A DNA stretch of 64,000 bases from Streptomyces pacificus (GTDB lineage Bacteria; Actinomycetota; Actinomycetes; Streptomycetales; Streptomycetaceae): NCBI RefSeq assembly GCF_011766325.1, contig NZ_BLLG01000010.1, positions 1 through 64,000 of the forward strand, given 5' to 3'. The notes beneath the pieces were generated by a model that had not been told where the DNA came from, did no database searches, and worked only from the letters and a program-made list of their open reading frames with translations. Below are positions 26,726 through 34,649 of the stretch, one piece after another. Made by a program: the position numbers and the translations under genes. Numbering within the stretch: the first letter of the stretch is position 1; each line of letters opens with the position of its first letter.

Positions 26726-26902
26726 GACCACTCCCTGCGAGCGCACCTGCGGTCCGGGGCGGCTTGCCCGCCGAACGTACGGCAGCCCTTCCGGGGCGTC
26801 CCGTAAGCCATTGGAGCACTCGCCCGAGTGCTTCGCACCTCCGGCGGCGCGGCCCCAAGGGGCCCGGAGCCCGGAGTGCGCGCGCCGGCAGCAGGGCGGG
26901 CC

Positions 26903-26950
26903 GGTCAGCCGGTCAGCTGGTCAGCTGGTCAGCTGGTCAGCTGGTCAGCT
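26903..26950. repeat. 8-bp tandem repeat (GGTCAGCT) spanning a stop codon
   Basis: One variant copy (GGTCAGCC, 26903-26910) and five perfect copies of GGTCAGCT (26911-26950). On the minus strand the repeat encodes the last residues (QLTS) and the TGA of the GAP-family gene and runs into its 3' flank. Confidence 0.95.
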
Positions 26951-27611
26951 GGTAGATGCTGCTCCCCGTCAGCCACAGCCCCAGCACCAGGCAGCCGACG
27001 ACGATGGCCGGCTCCTGGTGCTCCTGCAGCCGGTTCCGCAGCCGCGCGAGCCGCACGCCCGCCGCCTCGGGGGCGAACACCGTGTACAGCTCGGCCGCGA
27101 GCAGGCCGGCGGTGGCGAGCAGGACGAACCCGAACAGGGCCGCGAACGACGCGGCATGGGAGAGGTCCGCGCGGACCACCACGGTGGCGGCGGCCGCGAC
27201 GAGGCCCCAGGGCTGGAGGAACACCGCGAGCGCGGCCGCCGACCAGGGCGATATCCGGCCGGAGCCGCCGTGCGGGTCGGACGCGTGCCTGGCCCGGCCC
27301 TTCGCCTCGGTGGCCGCTCCGGGCGCCCTGGGGCTGCGCCGGCGGTGCGCGCCGTACAGGACCAGCCCGAGGCCGATCGCCAGTTTGGCCGCGAGTGCGG
27401 CCGTGGAGGGCGGTGACCTGGGCGGTGGCGGCTGACCGCCGGTGAACAGCAGCACCAGCGCGATCACGGCGACGAGGCAGGCCAGCCAGGCGAGGATGAA
27501 CGCCAGCCCCCGCCAGACGCCCCGGTAGGAGGACAGCACCAGCACAAAGGCCATGATGGGCAGCGGGTCGAGGGTGATGGCGACGGCGATGAGCAGCAAG
27601 TCGAGGACCAT
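26937..27611 (-). CDS. GAP-family (sulfolipid-addressing-protein-like) membrane protein
   Basis: A 224-residue integral membrane protein starting MVLDLLLIAVAITLDPLPIM, the N-terminal helix and DPxP motif of the GAP/Sap family. Five or six helices follow (FVLVLSSYRGVWRGLAFI, CLVAVIALVLLF, IGLGLVLYGA, AALAVFLQPWGLVAAAAT, GFVLLATAGLLAAELYTVF, IVVGCLVLGLWLTG). Mycobacterial Sap helps export sulfolipid-1; in streptomycetes members are uncharacterised and probably move lipids or small molecules. ATG at 27611 follows GGAGGG. The stop codon is embedded in an 8-bp tandem repeat. Confidence 0.82.
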   Translation of the reverse strand: MVLDLLLIAVAITLDPLPIMAFVLVLSSYRGVWRGLAFILAWLACLVAVIALVLLFTGGQPPPPRSPPSTAALAAKLAIGLGLVLYGAHRRRSPRAPGAATEAKGRARHASDPHGGSGRISPWSAAALAVFLQPWGLVAAAATVVVRADLSHAASFAALFGFVLLATAGLLAAELYTVFAPEAAGVRLARLRNRLQEHQEPAIVVGCLVLGLWLTGSSIYQLTS

Positions 27612-28086
27612 GTCGCCCTCCCCTCCGGCGGGTTCACGCGCCCGTACGGGCCGCGTCCGAGCGGGCCCGGAGCCGACGGCCGCCCCGCTCGGACGCGAGC
27701 GGCGGCCGGCCCGCCCACCGACCATGGTCGCCTCCGGTGGCGGCCTCCCGCAAACAGAGTCCGGTGGTCCCCCGGGCGGGGCGTGCGCGGCGTCCCGGGA
27801 TGCCGGTGCGGGACGGCGGTTGACGCGTCGCACCGTCCTCTGTCCCGAAGGGCTGCGGGCGTCTCGCCGTCCCGCCCCAGCCCCCTGCACGGCGTGGTGC
27901 CGGGGCACGGCCCATGTGCGACATCCCGTGAGTTCCCCGGAGCCCCGCTGAGTCTCTGGCCCCGTGGCCAGGGGCTTCTCCCTTCTTCGAGTGCTCTGCC
28001 GCCTTGTGACGTAACTTCGGGTTTCTTGAAGCGTTCTCATCTCGTCCGACCGATCCGCAGTCGGGCTGAAGGCGAGGAGGCTCCGG
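27612..28086. other. Gap between the GAP-family gene and the integrase remnant
   Basis: About 475 bp without a credible gene. The part next to 28087 holds the ribosome site (GCGAGGAGG) of the truncated integrase. No att-like repeat or tRNA end was found. Confidence 0.4.
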
Positions 28087-28656
28087 TTGGCAGCGCTGGC
28101 GGTCGTACGGGACCTGCGTGAGCACTGGGCGCCCGCCTCGGCGGAGGAGCTGGAGCGGTTCGAGACCGACGTGCTGTCCGGGTTCGTCCTCGCGAGAGCG
28201 TCAGCGGGCCTGGCGGACGGCACCATCCGCGGGGACGTCGGGCACCTGGAGCAGATCCGCACGTGGTTCGGCCGGCCGCTGTGGGACATGGAGCCCGCAG
28301 ACGCCGACGTGTACTTCGGGAAGGTGCTGCGGAACTCACCCAGCGGTACCCGGCTGGCCCGGTCGCAGGCGCTGACCACGTACTTCATGTTCATGGAGCT
28401 GCGGCATAAGGTCGAGCTCCACCGGATGACCGGCCGGGTGGTCGAGTGCCCGATCGACGAGATGAACCGGCCGCGCGGGGCCAAGGATGCCCAGCTGCGG
28501 ATCCCGCCGAGCGAACCGGAAGTCGGGACGCTGTTCACCGGCTGGGGTGGCGAGCTGGCCACCTGCCGCAAGTTCGCCCCGACCGCCAGGAACTACACCG
28601 CTTCGAAGCCTGTGAGTGGGCGACGGTGTCTCAGTTCATCGTGTCCATGGGTGTGA
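28087..28656 (+). pseudogene. Truncated tyrosine recombinase/integrase
   Basis: From TTG at 28087 (GAGGAGG ribosome site) come 174 residues of an intact SAM-like core-binding domain: LAVVRDLREHWAPASAEEL, RASAGLADGTIRGDVGHLE, a YFMFMELRHKVELH segment, DEMNRPRGAKDAQLRIPPSE and TARNYTASK. The last residues normally run into the catalytic domain (LMSEVGLRVNEARNL). Here the frame turns into unrelated PVSGRRCLSS and stops at 28656, so the whole catalytic half with its Arg-His-Arg-Tyr residues is gone. It cannot recombine DNA. It marks the left edge of the mosaic block that runs to about 32.8 kb. Confidence 0.8.
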
Positions 28657-28729
28657 AGTCTCCCTGTGAGATCCGGCGGGGAGGTTCTGGTGCTCGGTTC
28701 TGAGCGGCGATTGCCCGGTGCGGTCGTGG

Positions 28730-30043
28730 TCAATGACGAGGTAGAGCCTGCTCGCCATCAGAATCCAGCGGCAGTTGGGAACTACTCGTTGGCTGGCGGG
28801 AGGTCGGCAGGTCTCGGGATCGCCGGATCGGGGAGAAGACCAGGATCAGTGCGGCGAGCGGGATCCCCGCTGTCGTGATGGCCATGGCGGTGCGGAGGCC
28901 GAGTGCGGTTCCGAGCGCGCCGCCGAGCAGTGCTCCGAGAGGGATCGTTCCGTAGCTGAGGAATGCGGTGCTTGCGGTGAGGCGACCGAGGAGATCCGGC
29001 GGGCAGTAGCGTTGCTGGAAGCTCGCCTTGATGATGTTGCCGGCCACGACGCCTGCGGAGACGCTGAAGCCGCCTGTCACGAAGAGCAGGATCCCGGCTC
29101 CATCGACGGTCAGCGGGATGAGCAGAGCGAGCATGGGAAGTCCCAGTTCGAACAGCAGTGTCGCGCGGGCAGTGCCGATCCGGTGGGCGACCCGGCGTGC
29201 GGCGAATGCCCCGGCCACGCCTCCGGCGCTGGTGGCTGCGATGAGTGCGCCGACGGTCCCTGGGGTCAGGCCGACGCTCCGGACCAGGAAGACCACCTGG
29301 ATTGACTGGTATCCCATAAGAGCCAGGTTGGAGGCGGCCCCGAAGAGTGTGAACGTGCGCAACCAGGGGTCGACGGCGACCAGCCGCAGACCTTCGCGGA
29401 CTTCACTGACCAGTGAATTGGGGCGAGCTTCGGTTCTGGTGACGCGTGGCTCGCGATGCCGGATGCCCGCGAGGCAGAGGAGGGAGACGAGGAATGTGGC
29501 GGCGTTGGCGAACATCCCGTTCACCGCACCTGCCAACTGCGCGATCAGGCCGCCGGAGCCGAGCCCGGCAATCTGCGCGGCGGACGCGCTGCCGTGCAGT
29601 TTGGCGTTGCCTTCGGGCTGGTCAGCGGGTTCCAGAATGCTGGGGAGATAGGCGCTGTAGGCGGTCTGGAAGAACACCGCTGCTGTGCCCGTCAGCAGGG
29701 CGACGGCCAGTAGCGGTCCGATACTCAGCCAGCCGGACCATGCGGCGACCGGGACGCCGGCGAAGAGTAAGAGGGAGACCGCGGCGGCGGCCAGCATGAT
29801 CGGTCTGCGCCGCAGCCGGTCCACCCAGACACCGACTGGGAGACCGATGATCAGCCAAGGAGCCCAGGTGGCGGCGCTCAGCAGGCCGACCTCGAACGTG
29901 CTGGCGTGCAAGGTGGAGACGGCAACCAGCGGCATCGCCACCCCGGTGACGGACGCGCCGAACTTGCCGGCTGTCTCGCCGCACCACAGCAGACGGAAAT
30001 CGCGGTGGCGGTGCAGGAGGCCACCGTGTATCCCATGGCTCAT
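28730..30043 (-). CDS. MFS exporter (MFS_3/EnhA-type)
   Basis: A 437-residue transporter of twelve helices starting HRDFRLLWCGETAGKFGASV, the usual N-terminus of the DHA3/enterobactin-exporter-like major facilitator group. The loop-2 motif is visible as LPVGVWVDRLRRRPIMLAAA, with later helices such as LLAVALLTGTAAVFFQTAYS and FVTGGFSVSAGVVAGNII. Members expel macrolides or small lipophilic compounds. ATG at 30043 overlaps the stop of the ArsR-like regulator by 4 bp (ATGA), so both are translated from one mRNA and the regulator probably controls the pump. The substrate is unknown. Confidence 0.88.
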   Translation of the reverse strand: MSHGIHGGLLHRHRDFRLLWCGETAGKFGASVTGVAMPLVAVSTLHASTFEVGLLSAATWAPWLIIGLPVGVWVDRLRRRPIMLAAAAVSLLLFAGVPVAAWSGWLSIGPLLAVALLTGTAAVFFQTAYSAYLPSILEPADQPEGNAKLHGSASAAQIAGLGSGGLIAQLAGAVNGMFANAATFLVSLLCLAGIRHREPRVTRTEARPNSLVSEVREGLRLVAVDPWLRTFTLFGAASNLALMGYQSIQVVFLVRSVGLTPGTVGALIAATSAGGVAGAFAARRVAHRIGTARATLLFELGLPMLALLIPLTVDGAGILLFVTGGFSVSAGVVAGNIIKASFQQRYCPPDLLGRLTASTAFLSYGTIPLGALLGGALGTALGLRTAMAITTAGIPLAALILVFSPIRRSRDLPTSRQPTSSSQLPLDSDGEQALPRH

Positions 30044-30645
30044 GCGGTGCCACGCTCCCTGCGGGGGAAGGACTGGAGCTGCACGACGACGGGGAGCGCG
30101 TCCGGGGCGGGCTCGGCTTCTGGGGCGGGGGTATGGCGGGCGATGACAGCCATCAGCTCCGCGTTGAGCGCCTCCAGCTGAGTCGGGGTCATCCGCAGGT
30201 CACTCCAGTCCGAGACGGTGCCGGCGCTTCGCCACGTGTCGTCCCAGTCCTCGCTGATGTAGTTCACGACCCGGCTGAAGTACTGCTGCACCAGTTCATG
30301 CAGGTAGACCGAGAGCGCGCCCCGGGTGTCGGGATCGTCGCGGAAATCGGCAGTGTTCAGCTCATTCGTGACGTCGGCCCTTCTCCACCAGCGCTCGCGT
30401 TTCGTGCCCCGTCCGGTTTCCTCCTCGATGAAACCGTGCTCGGCGAGGTGGCGCAGGTGCCAACTGATCGTGCCGGTGTTCTCCCCGAGACGTTCGGCGA
30501 GTCTGGTAGCGGTGGCGGGGCCGTCCAGATTGAGCAGCTCAAAGATGTTCATTCGCAGCGGATGGGCCAGCCCCCGCAGGCTGCGCGCATCGAGGCGCCG
30601 GGCGGGCTTGGCGGGCTGTGGTGTGCCTTCGGGTGTGTCGGACAT
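30040..30645 (-). CDS. ArsR-like winged-helix repressor, partner of the MFS exporter
   Basis: A 201-residue regulator. Residues about 18-95 form a winged-helix domain (RSLRGLAHPLRMNIFELLNL, TATRLAERLGENTGTISWHL, RHLAEHGFIEE) of the ArsR/HTH_20 type. The C-terminal half (DTRGALSVYLHELVQQYFSR, WDDTWRS) is the helical region common to streptomycete paralogues beside MFS pumps. There is no cysteine metal site, so the ligand is probably organic. No ribosome site precedes ATG at 30645, and a large palindromic element lies 16-59 bp upstream, which suggests auto-repression and possibly a leaderless mRNA. Confidence 0.87.
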   Translation of the reverse strand: MSDTPEGTPQPAKPARRLDARSLRGLAHPLRMNIFELLNLDGPATATRLAERLGENTGTISWHLRHLAEHGFIEEETGRGTKRERWWRRADVTNELNTADFRDDPDTRGALSVYLHELVQQYFSRVVNYISEDWDDTWRSAGTVSDWSDLRMTPTQLEALNAELMAVIARHTPAPEAEPAPDALPVVVQLQSFPRRERGTA

Positions 30646-30660
30646 GCCAACAGCGTAGAT

Positions 30661-30704
30661 TGCAGAGTTTTCTCTGCATAGGTTTCTCTGCAGAGAAAAC
30701 TCTG
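30661..30704. promoter_or_regulatory. Composite palindromic operator of the MFS-repressor operon
   Basis: Three nested symmetries in 44 bp: TGCAGAG-TTTT-CTCTGCA (30661-30678), TTTCTCTGCAGAGAAA (30683-30698) and a 14-bp perfect inverted pair CAGAGTTTTCTCTG / CAGAGAAAACTCTG (30663-30676, 30691-30704). The half-site is CTCTGCA/TGCAGAG. It is A/T-rich against the background and sits directly before the repressor start. Confidence 0.85.
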
Positions 30705-30787
30705 TAGATACTCACCACAGCCTGGCGTGGGCTCGCTGCTGGCTCGGTGTGCCGTATGAGGGGGCGAGACGGCATTCGATGAGAGCT

Positions 30788-31378
30788 TCATTTCGCGGCT
30801 TTGGGTGTGATGTAGCCATAGATTGGGGATCTTCCGATCTTGAAGGTCTGGGCGATCTTCGGGATGGGGGTGCCGGAGTCGTAGAGCTGTTGTGCCTGCT
30901 CGGCCTGTTCAGGAGTGAGTCGTGGCGGTCGCCCGCCGGTCTTGCCGCGCGCTCGGGCGGCGGCCAGGCCGTCGTTGGTGGCGGTGAGTACGAACTCGCG
31001 GTGCAGGGTGGCGAAGGCGGACATCATGCCGAAGAAGTCGCGTCCTTCGAGGGTGTTGCTGTCGATGTTCTGCTCGACGGCCTGGAACCGGATGCCGCGG
31101 TCTCGTGGTTCGGTGCCCACGATGATGAGGTTCTGGACGGAGCAGAAGAGCCGGTCGAGCCGGGTGACCGTGATGGTGTCGCCGGAGCGGAGTCGGGGCA
31201 GCAGCAGGTCTCTCTCTGGCCACGCGATCTTGTGCCCGTTCGTGCACCCGATGTAGACGTCCTCCTCCGCGACGCCGGCGCGGATGAGTGTGGTGATCTG
31301 CGGGACTGGGCTTTGGCCTGCGGCCGTGCGCACGTAGCCGACGACAGCGGGGGCCGACGGCGTCCGCCGAGCGAACAC
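30788..31378 (-). CDS. Serine-recombinase-like protein lacking the catalytic serine
   Basis: A 196-residue protein with resolvase/invertase architecture: N-terminal catalytic fold (VVGYVRTAAGQSPVPQI, LRSGDTITVTRLDRLFCS, then FFGMMSAFATLHREF) and C-terminal helix-turn-helix (RPPRLTPEQAEQAQQLYDSG, KIAQTFKIGRSPIYGYI). In active enzymes the first motif is Y-x-R-V-S, the Ser attacking DNA; here it is YVRTAA, so Ser is replaced by Ala near residue 19. DNA binding may persist without recombination. GTG at 31378 fixes the frame. An ATG at 31389 that overlaps the upstream stop (ATGA) is out of frame, which suggests a small deletion at the start. Confidence 0.8.
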   Translation of the reverse strand: MFARRTPSAPAVVGYVRTAAGQSPVPQITTLIRAGVAEEDVYIGCTNGHKIAWPERDLLLPRLRSGDTITVTRLDRLFCSVQNLIIVGTEPRDRGIRFQAVEQNIDSNTLEGRDFFGMMSAFATLHREFVLTATNDGLAAARARGKTGGRPPRLTPEQAEQAQQLYDSGTPIPKIAQTFKIGRSPIYGYITPKAAK

Positions 31379-31385
31379 TCGGTCG

Positions 31386-31778
31386 TCATGAAACGCTCAC
31401 CTGCTCAGGGGCGGAACGGCCCGGAGGGCGCCAGGGATAGAAGGGGAGGCCGCGGTCGGAGGGTTCTTCCTCAATCCAGCGGATCAGAGGGTCGCGTTTG
31501 CCGGCGGCGTCGAGGCTGTAGCCGGTGGCGGCCCGCTCGCGGACCTCCCGGATGAACCGCCGCAGGTCACGTTCCTTGCCCGTGAAGGGCAGAAACCGCA
31601 GATGCGGCGAGGCGAAGAGACCGGCGAGGGCGACGATGTCCGGGTAGGTGCAGGCGACGAGTTCGATGTCGTCCTTGAAGGCGTGCCATTTCGGGCCGCT
31701 GAGCTCGGTTATGCGGCGGCGCCATCGCCGGTCGAACCGGTCGCTGTCCCACGGTGACCTACAAGAGCAACGTGGCAT
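31386..31778 (-). CDS. Protein of unknown function, probably 5'-truncated
   Basis: About 125 residues read as convincing coding sequence: DRFDRRWRRRITELSGPKWH, DDIELVACTYPDIVALAGLF, then FTGKERDLRRFIREVRERA and LIRWIEEEP, with clean G/C third positions. Before residue 10 the character changes and the sequence collides with an unrelated fragment on the other strand near 31750, so the true N-terminus is probably lost. The stop overlaps an ATG of the following recombinase region by 4 bp, so these two may once have formed an operon. I do not recognise the family. Confidence 0.5.
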   Translation of the reverse strand: MPRCSCRSPWDSDRFDRRWRRRITELSGPKWHAFKDDIELVACTYPDIVALAGLFASPHLRFLPFTGKERDLRRFIREVRERAATGYSLDAAGKRDPLIRWIEEEPSDRGLPFYPWRPPGRSAPEQVSVS

Positions 31779-31984
31779 CCGGTGCGCGGGACAGCTTCCA
31801 GACCAAGTACCACATGTACGTCACCACCACCGGTGGTATCCCCACGCAGCCGAACGTGAACTGGGACAGTCCGGTCGAGGCGAAGCTACTGCCGCGTCAG
31901 GCAACATTCGCCCTGTTGGCGAGGGATGGGCCGTCAATGCAGACTGCACCGCATGGAGTTGATCGCGCGGGGCCGGGATGCTGA
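31754..31984 (+). pseudogene. Fragment of an unidentified plus-strand gene
   Basis: A 76-residue frame that begins TYKSNVASGARDSFQTKYHM and continues with VTTTGGIPTQPNVNWDSP. The first 50 residues look like part of an exported beta-rich protein, with sensible codon use. The ending (LLPRQATFALLARDG) does not, and it runs into the phosphotransferase gene. It starts exactly where the opposite-strand protein loses its N-terminus, so 31750 is probably a recombination junction. Confidence 0.3.
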
Positions 31985-32681
31985 TGTGTATGCCCTGGAT
32001 GAGTCCAGGGTGCTGCGGCGGTACCGGCACAGGGGGCCCACCGGTCTGGAGTCACGCTTGATGACGCACCTTGCGGCATGTGGGTATCCGGTGCCTCGGG
32101 TGTACGAGATCACCGAAACGGACATGGTTCTTGAGCGGCTGGCCGGGCCGACGATGTTGGATGTCCTGGCCCGGCGCCCGTGGCGGGTGGGTTCCCTCGG
32201 CCGGGAGCTGGGCCGCCTGCACGATCGACTGCATGCGCTGCCGGCACCGGAGTGGCTGCCCAAGCGGTTCGGCACGGCAGGTGGTGACCGGGTGCTGCAT
32301 CTGGACCTGCATCCAGGCAACGTCATTCTGACCCGGCGGGGCCCGGTAGTGATCGACTGGTGCAATGCGGGCGCTGGTGATCCGGCTGCCGATGTGGCGA
32401 TGACCATGGTGACCGTGGGCAGTGCGGACGTGCCGGGATTCGCCTTCCGCCTGGGGCGGGGGCTGTTGCTGCGCGGTATCCGCAGCGGTTGCCGGACCGA
32501 CCCGTCCGGACGGATGCAGGAGGTGGTCCGGGTGAAGCTGGATGACCCGAATCTGACGCCCGCGGAGGCGGCGTGGTTGCGGCGGCATGCCGCTGTCGGC
32601 GATGGACCGGGTGTGGGCTGCACGGATCGGTCAGGCTGGCTGATCTGTGGCGGAGCGGGTGCGGGTACGCGAGATCGATGA
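31953..32681 (+). CDS. Phosphotransferase (APH/choline-kinase-like fold)
   Basis: A 242-residue kinase-like protein from ATG at 31953: MELIARGRDADVYALDESRV is a nucleotide-binding strand, CGYPVPRVYEITETDMVLER the hinge, and VLHLDLHPGNVIL followed by VVIDWCNAGAGDPAADVAMT carries the catalytic Asp and metal ligands of the aminoglycoside-phosphotransferase family. All core residues are present. In streptomycetes such small members are common and mostly of unknown substrate, so this should not be read as drug resistance. The last 40 residues (GVGCTDRSGWLICGGAGAGT) lose family character and overlap an IS630 remnant, so the C-terminus may be altered. Confidence 0.75.
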   Translation: MELIARGRDADVYALDESRVLRRYRHRGPTGLESRLMTHLAACGYPVPRVYEITETDMVLERLAGPTMLDVLARRPWRVGSLGRELGRLHDRLHALPAPEWLPKRFGTAGGDRVLHLDLHPGNVILTRRGPVVIDWCNAGAGDPAADVAMTMVTVGSADVPGFAFRLGRGLLLRGIRSGCRTDPSGRMQEVVRVKLDDPNLTPAEAAWLRRHAAVGDGPGVGCTDRSGWLICGGAGAGTRDR

Positions 32682-32790
32682 TGACGAGGGCAGACGGCTG
32701 CTGCGGATCATCCGCAGGGGCACCGGGTCGAGCACCTCTACGCGATCGCCGACGGCGACGTCGTACCCGAGACGGGCGAGCCCCTCAGTG
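32647..32790 (+). pseudogene. IS630-family transposase remnant with internal deletion
   Basis: GTG at 32647 opens AERVRVREIDDDEGRRLLR followed by IIRRGTGS, the start of IS630-type transposases. Directly afterwards, in another frame from 32724, comes RVEHLYAIADGDVVPETGEP, which in intact proteins lies roughly 150 residues later, just before the DDE domain. The stretch between, and everything beyond, is missing. It abuts the 3' end of the ABC ATPase gene and marks the right edge of the mosaic block. Confidence 0.7.
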
Positions 32791-33597
32791 CCCCAGGTCG
32801 TGCCCGCCGAGATGGCGTGGCGCGGGGGCGCGCTCCAGCTCGTGGCGCAGGTCGTCCAGTTCGCTGCCGCCCGCCATCTGCCGGGTCAGCTCGTCCAGGC
32901 CGATCTCCGGCTTCCGGTGGCTGCCCGCCATCGCTCCCCGCTTGAGCAGGACGAACCGGTCGCCGACGAGATAGGCGTGGTGCGGGTTGTGGGTGATCAG
33001 CACCACGCCGAGTCCCGCGTCGCGCGCCGCGGCCACGTACTTCAGCACCACGCCGGACTGCTTGACGCCCAGTGCGGCGGTGGGCTCGTCGAGGACGAGG
33101 ACCCTCGCGCCGAAGTAGACCGCCCGGGCGATCGCCACGCACTGCCGCTCACCACCGGACAGGGTGCCGATGGGCTGGTCCACGTCCCGCAGGTCGATCC
33201 CCATGCGCAGCAGCTCGGCGCGGGTGGTCTCGCGCATCGCGCGGACGTCGAGCCGCCGGAAGGGGCCCCTGCCCCTGGTCGGCTCCGAGCCGAGGAAGAA
33301 GTTGCGCCAGACCGGCATCAGCGGGACCACGGCGAGGTCCTGGTAGACCGTGGCGATGCCGCGGTCGAGGGCCTCGCGGGGGGAGCCGAGCGAGGTCTCC
33401 TCCCCCTCGATGGAGAAGGTGCCCGAGTCGTGCCGGTGCAGCCCCGCGATGATCTTGATCAGGGTGGACTTGCCGGCCCCGTTGTCGCCGAGTACGCAGG
33501 TGATCCGGCCCGCGTGGACCTCCAGCGACACGCCTTGCAGGGCGCGTACGTTGCCGTAGTACTTGCTGACGTCGTCGAGTTCCACGAGGGCCGTCAT
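32785..33597 (-). CDS. Sugar ABC transporter ATPase (CUT2 type)
   Basis: A 270-residue ATPase from ATG at 33597. It carries Walker A GDNGAGKST, Q-loop VYQDLAVVPLMPVWRN, signature LSGGERQ, Walker B VLVLDEPTAALG and H-loop LITHN. It has a single nucleotide-binding domain rather than the duplicated RbsA/XylG form, like FrcA-type carbohydrate importers. It is the last gene of a three-gene operon and overlaps the permease stop by 4 bp. It powers uptake through the permease upstream. About 100 bp beyond its stop lie the IS630 remnant and the convergent phosphotransferase. Confidence 0.9.
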   Translation of the reverse strand: MTALVELDDVSKYYGNVRALQGVSLEVHAGRITCVLGDNGAGKSTLIKIIAGLHRHDSGTFSIEGEETSLGSPREALDRGIATVYQDLAVVPLMPVWRNFFLGSEPTRGRGPFRRLDVRAMRETTRAELLRMGIDLRDVDQPIGTLSGGERQCVAIARAVYFGARVLVLDEPTAALGVKQSGVVLKYVAAARDAGLGVVLITHNPHHAYLVGDRFVLLKRGAMAGSHRKPEIGLDELTRQMAGGSELDDLRHELERAPAPRHLGGHDLGH

Positions 33598-34649
33598 GCC
33601 GTCGCCTCCGCGCGCTTGCGGACCCATGCGTTCAGCAGGGCCGCCAGGAGCAGCATCGCTCCGAGGAAGAACGTGAACCAGTCCGGGTTCCACTGCGCGT
33701 ACACGATGCCCTTGCTGGTCATGCCGAAGATGAAGGCGCCGACCGCGGAGCCGATCGCCGAGCCGTAGCCGCCGGTGATCAGACAGCCGCCGATCACGGC
33801 CGCGATGATGTAGATCAGCTCGTTGCCGACGCCCTCGCCCGACTGCACGACGTCGAACGAGAACAGCAGGTGCTGGCCCGAGATCCAGGCGCAGAAGGCC
33901 ACTCCTGTGTAGAGCAGGATCTTGGTCCGGGACACCGGGACACCCACGGCCCGTGCGGCGCCCGCGCCGCCGCCCACCGCGAAGATCCAGTTGCCGAACC
34001 GGGTGCGCAGCAGGATCCAGGTGGCGACGGCGACCAGGCCGATCCACCACAGGATCGTCGTCCTGACATCGACTCCGCCCACGGTGAACGAGGCGAAGAC
34101 CGCCTTGGCCGCGGGGAAGCCCTCCATGTCGGCGACGGTCTTCGTCGACACCGTGCCGCTGATCAGCTTGGTGAGGCCGAGGTTCATGCCGGTGAGCATC
34201 AGGAACGTGCCCAGCGTGATGATGAAGCTCGGCAGCCGGGTGCGGACCAGCATCACGCCGTTGAAGGCGCCGATCGCGAGCGTGACCAGCAGCGACACCA
34301 GCACGCCGACCCACACGTTCGCCGTCATCTGGTAGCTGAACATCGAGGAGACCAGCGCGGAGCTGGTGACCAGGACACCGGCCGACAGGTCGAACTCCCC
34401 GCCGATCATCAGCAGGGCGACGGGCACGGCCATGATGCCGATGGTGGAGGCCGCGTACAGCACGGTGCCCAGGCTGGACGTGCGGAGGAAGGCGTCGGCG
34501 ACGACCGAGAAGAAGAGGAACACGGCGGCCGCGCCGACGACCGAGCCCAGTTCGGGGCGGCCGAGCAGCTTCCGCCAGGGCGAGGTGTGCAGCAGCCGCT
34601 CGTCCGGGCGGCCGGTCCTGTCGCCGGCCGGTGGCGCGGTCGCGGTCAT
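33594..34649 (-). CDS. Sugar ABC transporter permease (RbsC/FrcC-like)
   Basis: A 351-residue membrane protein from ATG at 34649 with eight to ten helices. Motifs of CUT2 permeases are visible: LLMIGGEFDLSAGVLVTSSA after the third helix, LPSFIITLGTFLMLTGMNLG, GNWIFAVGGGAGAARAVGVP and VIGGCLITGGYGSAIGSAVG near the end. It forms the channel for a monosaccharide or cyclitol bound by the lipoprotein encoded immediately upstream. Its start overlaps the stop of that gene and its stop overlaps the ATPase start, both by 4 bp, so the three are translated in step. Confidence 0.92.
   Translation of the reverse strand: MTATAPPAGDRTGRPDERLLHTSPWRKLLGRPELGSVVGAAAVFLFFSVVADAFLRTSSLGTVLYAASTIGIMAVPVALLMIGGEFDLSAGVLVTSSALVSSMFSYQMTANVWVGVLVSLLVTLAIGAFNGVMLVRTRLPSFIITLGTFLMLTGMNLGLTKLISGTVSTKTVADMEGFPAAKAVFASFTVGGVDVRTTILWWIGLVAVATWILLRTRFGNWIFAVGGGAGAARAVGVPVSRTKILLYTGVAFCAWISGQHLLFSFDVVQSGEGVGNELIYIIAAVIGGCLITGGYGSAIGSAVGAFIFGMTSKGIVYAQWNPDWFTFFLGAMLLLAALLNAWVRKRAEATA

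Noticed and set aside
31953..32681. Aminoglycoside-resistance gene
   Set aside because: Only the general phosphotransferase fold is visible; no subtype signature of a resistance enzyme could be identified.
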